A stretch of DNA of 64,000 bases, from contig NZ_CP086239.1 in NCBI RefSeq assembly GCF_026650985.1, forward strand, positions 2,418,001 to 2,482,000, written 5' to 3'. The notes beneath the pieces are model-generated. The model made no database searches. It saw nothing but the letters and a program-made list of their open reading frames with translations, and was not told where the DNA came from. The DNA is from Clostridium estertheticum. GTDB lineage: Bacteria; Bacillota; Clostridia; Clostridiales; Clostridiaceae. Below are positions 29,306-38,114 of this stretch, in pieces. A program made the position numbers and the translations under genes. Numbering within the stretch: the first letter of the stretch is position 1; the number at the start of each line of letters is the position of its first letter.

Positions 29306-29826
29306 AATAATTCGCTCCTCTTGGCTTATAAAGCCTTTCTGTTTATTATTTTATATACATATGTTACCAATAATAATTTCCAATAGTATTTGTGTTAAAC
29401 TTTAAAATGACGTGATTTTTTTAATTAACAGTACCTAAAAATTTAATATATGTAATTGTAAACATTAAAAGACAACATAAATACTCTGCTGCCTTCGTAA
29501 ATACATTTGTTGAATTTCTATATTGTACATATCATTTATACAAATAAATAAAAAAAACCAGCATCATTACCCAAAAGGTAACATTAGTAATTAAAACATA
29601 ATTATATTATAGCACATTATATCATATATTAGCAACAGAAGTTGTCCGTCATTCTATCATCTTTTTTAATGTCATTATAAACTAATTTTCTTAATAAATC
29701 AATTTAAAACGGGTATAATTAAATAAGTTAACTTCTTAGTTTTAATTGTTAAAATACATAATATATCCATATGTTCATTATTTACTGTTATACTTGTATA
29801 TATAAATATTGATTGGAGGAATTACA
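29306..29826. other. Intergenic region, 521 bases, divergent promoters
   Basis: Very AT-rich DNA between the divergent L25 and AI-2E genes. It contains TTACCCAAAAGGTAA near 29570, a small inverted repeat, and GGGTATAAT near 29710 as a possible -10. I see no further gene and no recognised RNA element. Confidence 0.5.
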
Positions 29827-30921
29827 GTGATTAAATATAAAAAAATACCTTATATAGAGTTCGTTCCCATCATTATAATTACTTTTCTTCTTTACAGAAT
29901 AGTAAACAACATTGAAAATGTAGGTTCAATACTTCATAAGATTTTTTCATTAATGAGCTATTTTATCTGGGGGTTCGTTATAGCTTATTTACTCAATCCA
30001 CTTATGGTATACCTTGAGGAAAAAGTGAAGATAAAAAGACCCTATAGTATAGGAATAATTTATACATTATTTGTAGGTATTATAATTTTAATAACAACTT
30101 TACTTGCCCCGAATATTATTAGTAGTGCCGTAGATTTATTTAATAATATCCCTAAATTTGCAGATAAATCATATAAATTGTCTACTCTTTTTATATCTCA
30201 AAATGAGTTATTAAACAAATTTGATATTACATCTTACTTGAATAAGTACCTTAATACTTTTAATAACGATATATCAAAATACTTTGCCCCCGGTTTACAA
30301 CTTGTTCTTGATAACCTAGTGGGTTTAAGTTCTTTATTTATGAAATTAGTATCCGGTATAGTAATATCCGTTTATTTTCTAATAGATAAAGAATCTATTA
30401 TTTTATACCTTCAAAAATTTATTTATTCTATTTCAAGTGAACATATTGCTATTACCATAATCGATTTTTTAAAAATAGTTAATACTATTTTTAAAAAATA
30501 TTTCGTTGGTAAAACAATTGACTCTATTATTTTTGGAATTATATCATTTATTGGATTTATTATATTAGGTATACCTTATGCTTTGCCTTTTAGCTTAGTA
30601 ATTGGAATAACAAATATGATTCCATACTTTGGAAACATTATAGGAATGGCTCCTGCTGTTATAATAACACTATTCTTTAATCCAGTTAAATCTGTAGAAA
30701 TAATGCTCTTTATTGTAACCCTTAGCAATATTGATGGATGGTTCATCCAACCAAAAATCATTGGCGATAAGGTCGGTCTTAGTCCTCTACTTATAATCCT
30801 TGGGATAGTTCTTGGCGGAGGGTTATTCGGAATTATAGGAATGTTACTTGGTGTTCCAGCTATTGCATTAATTAAGACTCTACTAGAAAATTTCATGAAT
30901 AAACAAGTTAAAAACAAATAA
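29827..30921 (+). CDS. AI-2E family transporter (TqsA/YdiK-type permease)
   Basis: About 364 residues with eight membrane segments in the AI-2E/UPF0118 pattern: an N-terminal pair, a central extracytoplasmic region (about residues 95-160), and the conserved GIPYALPFSLVIGITNMIPYFGNIIGMAPAV and QPKIIGDKVGLSPLLIILGIVLGGGLFGIIGMLLGVPA blocks. Members export quorum-signal-like compounds or act as Na+/H+ antiporters; the substrate is unknown here. The start is GTG, six bases after GGAGGA. It is monocistronic, converging on the MFS gene through a shared terminator. Confidence 0.9.
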   Translation: MIKYKKIPYIEFVPIIIITFLLYRIVNNIENVGSILHKIFSLMSYFIWGFVIAYLLNPLMVYLEEKVKIKRPYSIGIIYTLFVGIIILITTLLAPNIISSAVDLFNNIPKFADKSYKLSTLFISQNELLNKFDITSYLNKYLNTFNNDISKYFAPGLQLVLDNLVGLSSLFMKLVSGIVISVYFLIDKESIILYLQKFIYSISSEHIAITIIDFLKIVNTIFKKYFVGKTIDSIIFGIISFIGFIILGIPYALPFSLVIGITNMIPYFGNIIGMAPAVIITLFFNPVKSVEIMLFIVTLSNIDGWFIQPKIIGDKVGLSPLLIILGIVLGGGLFGIIGMLLGVPAIALIKTLLENFMNKQVKNK

Positions 30922-30935
30922 ATACACTAAGTATG

Positions 30936-30976
30936 ATAAGACACTTGCAAAGTAAATCACCTCGCAAGTGTCTTAT
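30936..30976. terminator. Shared bidirectional terminator
   Basis: ATAAGACACTTGC and GCAAGTGTCTTAT pair over 13 bp between the convergent AI-2E and MFS genes. Confidence 0.75.
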
Positions 30977-30984
30977 TAGTTATC

Positions 30985-32433
30985 TTATAACTTACATAAA
31001 TTATTTTTTGATTTTGATTTTGTATCAAACATAAAAGAAAGTGCAAGTGACACTATAGCAATTACGATCATTGCTATAAATACCTCATGAAGGCCTGAAT
31101 TTAAAGATAACTTTACTTGAAGCATACTTACACTATTGCTCGAAGTTGCACTAGAATATAAATTGCTTGGATTTATGCCACTTACGCCTATATTATTAAA
31201 ATATTTAACTATATACATATTTAATATGGTTCCAAAAACGCTTACTGCAATAGTTTGTCCGAGAGTTCGCACTAGCGAATTTACTGCTGTCGCTGCCCCT
31301 CTTTTATTATATCCTACAGACTCTTGTACCACTATTGTTAATGTAGTAAATGCTCCCCCAAAACCAAATCCCATGATAAAACCATAAACTACAACTAATT
31401 GTAATGGGGATTCAATACTTAAAGTAGATAAAAACACACAACTAATAATCAAAATAAGATTAGCTGTCCCAACCACTATTTTCTTACCATATTTAGGAAT
31501 AGCTTTGCTCAAAACAAATGATGACAAGAGCCATGCTATAGACATCGGTGCCATAGATATTCCTGAGATTGTAGGTCCGAATCCCAAAACATTTTGCATA
31601 TATAAAGGCATATAAACATCGGCGCCTATTAAAATACCTGATGCTAAAAAACTTATAGCATTTACTATATTACTAGTCTTTGTAAAAATATCAAAAGGTA
31701 TAATAGGTTCTTTCGCCTTTTTTTCCACATAATAGAATAAAACTAACAACACAATTGTAATAGCTATTGCTATTACTGTTTTCATTTTACCACCAGATAA
31801 ACTCCCCAGTAAAAAAGTTATAATTGCGAATGAAAATAACAATGTACCTATATAATCTATTTTGTGTTTTTTCCTTTCAACAGTTTCAATTAAATTCTTT
31901 TGCAAAAGCAGTATAGATATTATCCCGAAAGGTAAATTTATAAAAAAAATCCAGTTCCAAGAAATATTTTCTATCAAAAACCCTCCTAAAAAAGGTCCAG
32001 CTAAACTTGCTATTCCCCATACTGTACTTATCCCTCCTTGAATCCTTGTACTTTCTTTAGCAGTGAAAATATCACCAACTATAGTATAAGTAATAGTAAA
32101 TATCGCTCCTGCTCCCAGTCCTTGAACTGCACGTGACGCTATAAGCTGATACATACTTTGTGATATTCCACAAAGACAGCTTCCGACTATAAAAATCGCA
32201 ATTCCAATAGATAGAGTATTTTTTCTTCCATATAAATCGGATAATTTTCCATATATCGGTGTAGAAATTGCAGATGTCAATAAATAAGCAGAAAAAACCC
32301 AGCTTATAAGTTCAAACCCATTTAAATCTTTAACTATAGTTGGTATTGCAGTAGTTACAACTGTTCCCTCTACAGCTGCAAGAAACATTGCCACCATTAA
32401 TGCAATTACTATACCTCTGTTTTTAGATTTCAT
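30985..32433 (-). CDS. MFS multidrug exporter, DHA2/EmrB-QacA type (14 membrane segments)
   Basis: About 482 residues. MVAMFLAAVEGTVVTTAIPTI is the DHA2 motif D1 in the first helix, GKLSDLYGRKN is motif A, and SRAVQGLGAGAIFTITYTIVGD resembles motif B/C. Fourteen predicted helices place it with EmrB/QacA drug:H+ antiporters. Two starts are possible: the ATG used here and a GTG four codons upstream that nearly touches AAGGGA. No regulator gene is adjacent. It converges on the AI-2E gene. Confidence 0.9.
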   Translation of the reverse strand: MKSKNRGIVIALMVAMFLAAVEGTVVTTAIPTIVKDLNGFELISWVFSAYLLTSAISTPIYGKLSDLYGRKNTLSIGIAIFIVGSCLCGISQSMYQLIASRAVQGLGAGAIFTITYTIVGDIFTAKESTRIQGGISTVWGIASLAGPFLGGFLIENISWNWIFFINLPFGIISILLLQKNLIETVERKKHKIDYIGTLLFSFAIITFLLGSLSGGKMKTVIAIAITIVLLVLFYYVEKKAKEPIIPFDIFTKTSNIVNAISFLASGILIGADVYMPLYMQNVLGFGPTISGISMAPMSIAWLLSSFVLSKAIPKYGKKIVVGTANLILIISCVFLSTLSIESPLQLVVVYGFIMGFGFGGAFTTLTIVVQESVGYNKRGAATAVNSLVRTLGQTIAVSVFGTILNMYIVKYFNNIGVSGINPSNLYSSATSSNSVSMLQVKLSLNSGLHEVFIAMIVIAIVSLALSFMFDTKSKSKNNLCKL

Positions 32434-32589
32434 TCCTTGTGTCACTTCCCTTAATGTAATTAATTATCCTCAATATTTGGTCTAAACAATAATAGAAGAC
32501 AAATACCATTTTACCATCAAAACATGAATATTTGTACCCAAATTTAAACACCTTATATAAAATTTTGAATTATTCACTTGATTTTCTTC

Positions 32590-33009
32590 TTATAATACCT
32601 CCTCTTTGCTATTTTTTAAAATTTCTTTTAACGATTTTATTCCGAGCTGGCCAGTACTTATTGCTATTGCAGCAAGTTCATCTACAGTTGAATCTTCTCT
32701 AGCTGAAAATACCGCAAGTAACATAGGAATATTTATTCCAGTTATAATATCCATATTTTCTTCTTTTGCTGCTATCCTACTAGATGCATTGAAGGGGCTG
32801 CCACCAAACAAATCTACCATAAAAAGAACACCTGCTTCGCACTGCAAAGACTTTATAACACCCTCATATTTTTTCATCAAGTCATCTGCGCATTCTCCTG
32901 GCAAGTAAGTTATTGTAGCAACGTTTTCTTGCTTTCCTAAAATCAATTCTGTTGATTTTAATATTTCTTCGGAAAACTTACCATGGGTTCCGAGTATTAT
33001 AGCTATCAT
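32590..33009 (-). CDS. PTS mannose-family EIIA component (orphan)
   Basis: 139 residues of the mannose/sorbose EIIA (ManX N-terminal/LevD) fold: MIAIILGTHG with the phospho-accepting His9, then VLFMVDLFGGSPFNASSRIA near residue 65 and ITGINIPMLLAV. It would take a phosphate from HPr and pass it to a IIB partner. No IIB, IIC or IID gene is nearby, so it either serves a remote permease or is regulatory. The ATG follows GGAGGGCTAATTG; a TTG one codon earlier is possible. Confidence 0.88.
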   Translation of the reverse strand: MIAIILGTHGKFSEEILKSTELILGKQENVATITYLPGECADDLMKKYEGVIKSLQCEAGVLFMVDLFGGSPFNASSRIAAKEENMDIITGINIPMLLAVFSAREDSTVDELAAIAISTGQLGIKSLKEILKNSKEEVL

Positions 33010-33198
33010 CAATTAGCCCTCCAATTCAAATATTTAATACTTTGTCTTCTATATATTTACATAGTAAAATCCATGTCAAAATAGTGAATCAAAATATATA
33101 AATTCTTTTCATAACTTTCACCTTACCTATAGTAAATTATTTAAGACAAATAATCAAGAAAGAGAGCTGAAATCTAACTGTAATTAATTATAAAATTT

Positions 33199-33227
33199 TT
33201 ATATTTTGTACTAAAGTGGGTAAACTA
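33199..33227 (+). promoter_or_regulatory. Candidate forespore-type promoter of the 55-residue gene
   Basis: TTATA, 14 nt, then GGGTAAACTA, which matches the SigF -10 pattern GGnnAnAnTA. The block AAGTGGGTAAACTATAT is almost identical to the one in front of the repetitive gene at 27745. Function is inferred. Confidence 0.4.
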
Positions 33228-33274
33228 TATGTAACGTACGTTAAATATAGTTTTTAATTTGAAAGGTGGTAATT

Positions 33275-33442
33275 ATGAGTAAAAATAATAATAAAAACAA
33301 AAAAAAATTGTACAATCAATTAGATGGTAATAATTTTTCAAATTTCCCTATTAATAGTAGTTTGATAAACATACCTATTATACCTACCATGGTCAATGTT
33401 AATAGCAATATTCCTGAGGAAGAAGTAAAAAAGAGAAAATAA
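33275..33442 (+). CDS. Hypothetical 55-residue protein
   Basis: A short Asn/Lys-rich protein: a basic N-terminus (MSKNNNKNKKKLYNQLDG), an Ile/Pro/Val-rich middle with no charged residue (INIPIIPTMVNV) and a charged end (EEEVKKRK). AAAGGTGGTAATT supplies a good ribosome site. The upstream element matches that of the repetitive 27745 gene, and an intrinsic-terminator-like hairpin follows. A small spore protein is possible, based only on the shared upstream element; I do not recognise the family. Confidence 0.65.
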   Translation: MSKNNNKNKKKLYNQLDGNNFSNFPINSSLINIPIIPTMVNVNSNIPEEEVKKRK

Positions 33443-33454
33443 TTTTCATAATAG

Positions 33455-33482
33455 TTAAGACAGGCATGGTTGCCTGTCTTAA
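33455..33482. terminator. Hairpin between convergent small gene and bglA
   Basis: TTAAGACAGGCA and TGCCTGTCTTAA pair over 12 bp with a TGGT loop. Tails are only moderately T-rich, so it may serve both convergent genes weakly. Confidence 0.65.
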
Positions 33483-33492
33483 TTGTTATAGA

Positions 33493-34833
33493 CTAAACCT
33501 CTAACCTACGGGCCTTTATAAATTTTTTATACCAAATTGCACTATCTTTCATAATTCTTTCCTGCGTATTATAATTTACGTACACCATTCCAAAACGTTT
33601 TGAATATCCATATGCCCATTCAAAATTATCCATGAAAGACCATAAATAATAACCTCTTAGGTTTCCACCTTCCTTAATAAATTCTAACATCACTTGAAGA
33701 TGTACTTTAATAAAATTTATTCTATCTATATCGTGAATCTTATTATCTCCTGTTACTACATCATCATAGGCCGCTCCATTTTCAGTAATGTAGAGTGGCA
33801 GTTTTGTATATTCTTGCTTAATTCTTGTAAGTAAGTCATGCATTGACTCTGGGCTATTCTCCCATCCCATCGCTGTTTTTTCTTTTTCACCATCTACTCC
33901 TCGAAATTTTAACTGCGAATGTTCATCATATTCCACTATACTTCTAGTGTAATAATTTATTCCTAAGAAATCCATATCAGTAGATATAATCTTTAAATCT
34001 CCCTCTAAAATGAAATCTAGTGTTCCAACCTCTTGCTCATATAAATCAACCATGTCTTTTGGATAATGACCCTTAAGTAATGGATCTAAAAACCATCTAT
34101 TAGTATATCCATCACTAATTTTTGCAGCTACTACATCTTCCTTCTTCTTTGATACTGCATATGTTGGTGATAAATTCAAAGTAATTCCTATGTTACTATT
34201 TTCAAATTTAAACTTTCTAAATGCCCTTACTACAATACCATGAGATAGTAATAAATGATGCGCAACTATTAATGCCTTTTTTAAATCTTTATTTCCCGGT
34301 GCATGTATTCCTAAATAGTTTCCAAGTATAGATGCACAAAAGGGCTCATTATGTGTTATCCACATAGATACATCCTGTCCAAATTCCTCAAATACTTTTG
34401 TGCAATAATCCTCAAACCAATATATGCACTCCCTATTTTCCCAACCCCCTAAATCCTGAGCCCATTGTGGTAAATCCCAATGATATAATGTAATTGCCGG
34501 AGTAATTTTTTTATCTTTTAATTCATTGATTAAATTTTTATAAAATTTTACTCCCTCGGGGTTAAACTCATCCTTACACGGAAATATTCTAGACCAAGAA
34601 ATAGAAAATCTATATGAATCTACTCCTATATTCTCTAAAATCTTCACATCCTCCTTAACCCTATGGTAATGGTCACAAGCTATATCTCCAGTATGACCCA
34701 TAAAAACATTCTCTTCTTTCTTTGAAAAGGTATCCCAAATCGATGGCATTCTTCCACCTTCATTAACTCCTCCCTCTATTTGGTATGCTGCCGTAGCCGT
34801 TCCAAGTATAAAATCATCTTCGAATTTATTCAT
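33493..34833 (-). CDS. bglA: Beta-glucosidase, glycoside hydrolase family 1
   Basis: 446 residues of GH1. The start FILGTATAAYQIEGGVNEGGRMPSIWDTF is the GH1 N-terminal signature; the acid/base Glu163 lies in ITHNEP and the nucleophile Glu351 in YITENGAAY; YSKRFGMVYVNY closes the barrel. The length fits beta-glucosidase. The active-site segment lacks the phosphate-binding residues I would expect for a 6-phospho enzyme, but I did not align it. No PTS operon surrounds it. The ATG follows AGGGGGTATTGAA. Confidence 0.92.
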   Translation of the reverse strand: MNKFEDDFILGTATAAYQIEGGVNEGGRMPSIWDTFSKKEENVFMGHTGDIACDHYHRVKEDVKILENIGVDSYRFSISWSRIFPCKDEFNPEGVKFYKNLINELKDKKITPAITLYHWDLPQWAQDLGGWENRECIYWFEDYCTKVFEEFGQDVSMWITHNEPFCASILGNYLGIHAPGNKDLKKALIVAHHLLLSHGIVVRAFRKFKFENSNIGITLNLSPTYAVSKKKEDVVAAKISDGYTNRWFLDPLLKGHYPKDMVDLYEQEVGTLDFILEGDLKIISTDMDFLGINYYTRSIVEYDEHSQLKFRGVDGEKEKTAMGWENSPESMHDLLTRIKQEYTKLPLYITENGAAYDDVVTGDNKIHDIDRINFIKVHLQVMLEFIKEGGNLRGYYLWSFMDNFEWAYGYSKRFGMVYVNYNTQERIMKDSAIWYKKFIKARRLEV

Positions 34834-34897
34834 TTCAATACCCCCTAATCAAATATTTCATATTCTTGCATTATCTTCTTTACTGTGTTTTTTATAT

Positions 34898-35452
34898 CTA
34901 ATCTTCCCTTGAGGTTTCTTCCCACTCAGGTCTTAATAACCCATATAAATACATATCATATCGTCTACCATCTCTGTGAATAAACTCTCTATAGACCCCT
35001 TCTCTTTTAAATCCTAATTTCTCATATAGTTTTATTGCAGGTTCATTATATTCAAGCACCGTAAGATATATTCGGTGAAAATTTAATTCCTCAAACCCAA
35101 ACTCTATAGTTAATTTAAGAGCTTCTTTTCCGTACCCCTGTCCCCTATTTCCACTCTCACCAAGTCCTATGTATATTAAAGCAGTACCATTATTCCAAGA
35201 TATATTTTCAAATCCTGTAACTCCAATGATTTTTTGCTTTTCAAGTATTTTAACAGCAAAAATATAAGCTGTATTACTCCTTCTTACATCATTAATTGTC
35301 TCTAATACATCTTCAAAATTTTTAGGAGTTGCACTTACTACATCATAATTACGCATGAATGATACATCATTGTGCCATTTTTGAATTTCTGGCATGTCTT
35401 CTTCGTTTATAGATGTAAGATTCACTTTTTTTCCCATCAACAAATTTTTCAT
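34898..35452 (-). CDS. GNAT acetyltransferase, RimJ/RimL-like
   Basis: 184 residues with the GNAT fold: an acceptor-side N-terminus (LTSINEEDMPEIQKWHND), the acetyl-CoA loop GESGNRGQGYGKEAL near residue 103 (Q/RxxGxG/A motif), and the late NEPAIKLYEKLGFKREG motif. It is of the RimJ/RimL class that acetylates protein N-termini or small amines. AGGTGAAATA precedes the ATG. It is followed by the GH1 gene after about 65 bases, possibly co-transcribed. The substrate is unknown. Confidence 0.88.
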   Translation of the reverse strand: MKNLLMGKKVNLTSINEEDMPEIQKWHNDVSFMRNYDVVSATPKNFEDVLETINDVRRSNTAYIFAVKILEKQKIIGVTGFENISWNNGTALIYIGLGESGNRGQGYGKEALKLTIEFGFEELNFHRIYLTVLEYNEPAIKLYEKLGFKREGVYREFIHRDGRRYDMYLYGLLRPEWEETSRED

Positions 35453-35504
35453 TATTTCACCTTTCCTTCACTTTATTTTAATTATAAACATAAAACTTCT
35501 TCAA

Positions 35505-35536
35505 AAAAATAGACTAGCTAAGCGCTAGTCTATTTT
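35505..35536 (-). terminator. Terminator of the DUF2156 gene
   Basis: AATAGACTAG and CTAGTCTATT pair over at least 10 bp; TTTTTTT follows on the minus strand. Confidence 0.75.
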
Positions 35537-35568
35537 AAAAATTAATTATTAAAGTACTATCTTTAAAT

Positions 35569-36474
35569 CTATAAAATATTACTAGAACTAAGAATATATT
35601 TTTTTTCTAATTTAAATGGATGATATGATAATTTAGATTTTCTAAGACCTTCAATTCCAAGGTCCTGTTCTCTATTTATTATTTTTACATCACTAAAACT
35701 TCTATCAACAAATGCCTTGTTAATGAAGCTGTACACACCACTATAACTAGTATCTGCTTTTTCTATGTGAATTACAGCTAGATCATCATTCAATTTTTCT
35801 CCTAAACTAAAAGCTACAATTTTCTCATCTACATAAACAGCTATACCCTTTGTGTTCACAATTTCAATGTTTTCTAAAATATCTTTTATTCCCTGAAGTT
35901 CAAAATTAAGCATACGATCATTGTTATTTGCCTCATACCATTTTTCCGCAGCCTCGACAACATCTTTTATTACTTGCTCATCTTTAATATCTTTAACTTC
36001 ATAATTGTAATTTTTTATAAACGAATTGTAATGATTTTTTTTCCCATGAAGTTTCTTACCAGAAAGTTTTGTAAGTTTTTCTGCTTCATATAAATAATCA
36101 AAATTGTCTCTATCCTCTTTAATACAGATACCCCGTGCATCCCCATATATATCTTTTATCTCTTCCATAAAAGCTTCATCAAGATCTTTAAATACAAATT
36201 CCATATTATTTTCTTTTTTATAATCCATTAGCGCATCTATTAACTCTTTAAGATTTTCTTTGTTATATCCCAAAGGTTGCATAAAATAGTATCTTCCCTC
36301 AAAATCCATTTTTTTTATTATTAAAGCATCTTTATAAACAGTAAAACAAATATCGCAAGCCTCTCTCCATATATATAAAGTTGTAAAAGAATATTCACAG
36401 CTCAAAAATTTATATGGATAAATATATTTTTCAAATGTTTCCTTATCTTCAATCTTAAGTCTTTTAAAAATCAT
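35569..36474 (-). CDS. DUF2156 domain protein (LPG synthetase C-terminal-like)
   Basis: 301 residues resembling the DUF2156 family, a double GNAT-like fold related to the C-terminal half of lysyl-phosphatidylglycerol synthases. SCEYSFTTLYIWRE near residue 25, GKKLHGKKNHYNSFIKNY near residue 138, and INREQDLGIEGLRKSKLSYHP near the end are the conserved blocks. No membrane helices are present, so it is not a complete MprF. Family members may transfer amino acids from tRNA, but the activity is unknown. It stands alone. Confidence 0.85.
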   Translation of the reverse strand: MIFKRLKIEDKETFEKYIYPYKFLSCEYSFTTLYIWREACDICFTVYKDALIIKKMDFEGRYYFMQPLGYNKENLKELIDALMDYKKENNMEFVFKDLDEAFMEEIKDIYGDARGICIKEDRDNFDYLYEAEKLTKLSGKKLHGKKNHYNSFIKNYNYEVKDIKDEQVIKDVVEAAEKWYEANNNDRMLNFELQGIKDILENIEIVNTKGIAVYVDEKIVAFSLGEKLNDDLAVIHIEKADTSYSGVYSFINKAFVDRSFSDVKIINREQDLGIEGLRKSKLSYHPFKLEKKYILSSSNIL

Positions 36475-36803
36475 AATCTCAACCTTTCCACTTAGTGTAA
36501 ACCATAAATGTCGTCATCTTAGTATATTCTTATATCATTTTAGACTGTAAACTCATTTTTTGCAAGTAGATACTTTTAAGAACTTTAGTTCCCAAAGCCA
36601 TACCTTTGCCTGTAATCTATGTTTATATATATAGTAACTACTTATTGGAACATAATTTGCCATTCCTTTTATGTTTATTACATTAATATATAGTATAATG
36701 ATATGATAGCATATTGATACATAGAAAACATAAACTTTTTTTATTTTCTTTAGTTTATGATGTGATTTTTTTATGCTAATTCTTAAGGAGAGTGAAATAT
36801 ATT
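36475..36803. other. Intergenic region between divergent genes, about 330 bases
   Basis: CAAAGCCATACCTTTG, a small inverted repeat, and several AT runs are visible. I do not recognise a riboswitch or RNA gene, and I see no ORF with a ribosome site. Confidence 0.4.
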
Positions 36804-38048
36804 ATGGTCCCCGATGGTACATGGCAAATTATATGTTTAATAATTTTATTATTATCTTCAGCCTTTTTTTCTGCTTCTGAAACTGCATTAATGACCTTAA
36901 GTAAAATAAGGTTAAGAAATATGGTAGAATCAAAAATCAAAGGTGCTAACATAGTTAATAAATTACTTGAAAACCCAAGTAAACTTTTAGGTGGTATTCT
37001 AGTAGGAAATAACATAGCAAATATTGGAGCTTCTTCCCTCGCAACATCGCTCGCAATTACACATTTTAAAGATTCTGGAGTAGCTATTGCAACTATTATA
37101 ATGACAATTCTTGTATTGATTTTTGCAGAAATAACACCAAAGTCATTAGCTGCACAAAACTCTGAAAAAATTGCTTTAAAAATTGCTAAGCCGTTAAGTC
37201 TAATTACTTTCATTTTAAATCCTCTTATTACAGTCTTAATTTATATAACAAATACAATAATCAAAATACTCGGTGGAGAGGTTAACAAAAGTAGGCCCTT
37301 TATTACCGAAGAAGAGTTAAAAACTATGGTTAGCGTAAGTCATGAAGAAGGCATGCTTGAAGGCGAAGAAAAGCAAATGATTTATAACGTATTCGACTTT
37401 AGAGATTCACAAGCAAAAGATGTTATGACTCCGCGAACCGATATGATTGTTGCGAGCTCTAACTCAACTTACGCAGAACTTATAAATGTTTTCAGGAAAG
37501 AACAATTCTCAAGACTTCCTATATATGAAGATACTGTTGATAATGTTATTGGAGTTTTATATATTAAGGATTTGATTTTCTTTGAAGATGGGAAAGGAGA
37601 ATTTAAAATAGAGAAACATATGCGCACACCCTACTTTACCTATGAATTCAAAAGTACTGCTGATTTATTTGCAGACATGCGTTTAAAACGAATTCCTATA
37701 TCAATTATACTCGATGAATATGGTGGTACTGCTGGACTTGTTACATTTGAAGATTTGGTAGAAGAAATTGTTGGAGATATAGATGATGAATATGACGATG
37801 CTACCGACAAAATAATAGTTATTAAAGAAGATGAGTTTATTGTAGCTGGAGATACTAAAATAAATATGGTTAATGAAATGATAGGTTTAAATATTGAATC
37901 AGATGATTTCGACTCCATAGGAGGTTTTGTTACAGGATTACTTGGACGGCTTCCAAAAACAGGTGAAACAATAAATTATAATGATACAAAATTTATTGTG
38001 CAAGATACAAGTAAAAATCGTATAATAAAATTAAAAATTATAACTTAA
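36804..38048 (+). CDS. CNNM/CorC-family transporter-like protein (DUF21-CBS-CorC_HlyC)
   Basis: About 414 residues: an N-terminal DUF21 membrane domain (roughly 1-185, LIILLLSSAFFSASETALMTLSK, GNNIANIGASSLATSL, EITPKSLAAQN), two CBS domains (about 195-320, KDVMTPRTDMIVA, DEYGGTAGLVTFEDLVEEIVGDIDDEYD) and a C-terminal CorC_HlyC domain. CNNM/CorC proteins export or sense Mg2+; the old name hemolysin is misleading. AAGGAG lies 13 bases before the ATG; a GTG four codons earlier is almost on top of it. It is monocistronic. Confidence 0.93.
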   Translation: MVPDGTWQIICLIILLLSSAFFSASETALMTLSKIRLRNMVESKIKGANIVNKLLENPSKLLGGILVGNNIANIGASSLATSLAITHFKDSGVAIATIIMTILVLIFAEITPKSLAAQNSEKIALKIAKPLSLITFILNPLITVLIYITNTIIKILGGEVNKSRPFITEEELKTMVSVSHEEGMLEGEEKQMIYNVFDFRDSQAKDVMTPRTDMIVASSNSTYAELINVFRKEQFSRLPIYEDTVDNVIGVLYIKDLIFFEDGKGEFKIEKHMRTPYFTYEFKSTADLFADMRLKRIPISIILDEYGGTAGLVTFEDLVEEIVGDIDDEYDDATDKIIVIKEDEFIVAGDTKINMVNEMIGLNIESDDFDSIGGFVTGLLGRLPKTGETINYNDTKFIVQDTSKNRIIKLKIIT

Positions 38049-38096
38049 ATAGAACACCTAAAGTTAATTATTAAAATCAGCTTTAGGTGTTCTATT
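38048..38096. terminator. Shared bidirectional terminator
   Basis: AATAGAACACCTAAAG and CTTTAGGTGTTCTATT pair over 16 bp between convergent CNNM and DEAD-box genes. Confidence 0.85.
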
Positions 38097-38114
38097 AAAC
38101 CCTTTAATTACATA

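Noticed and set aside
36540-36680. Possible riboswitch between the DUF2156 and CNNM genes
   Set aside because: The small inverted repeat CAAAGCCATACCTTTG suggested structure, but no conserved core of M-box, ydaO, c-di-GMP or other known classes is visible on either strand.
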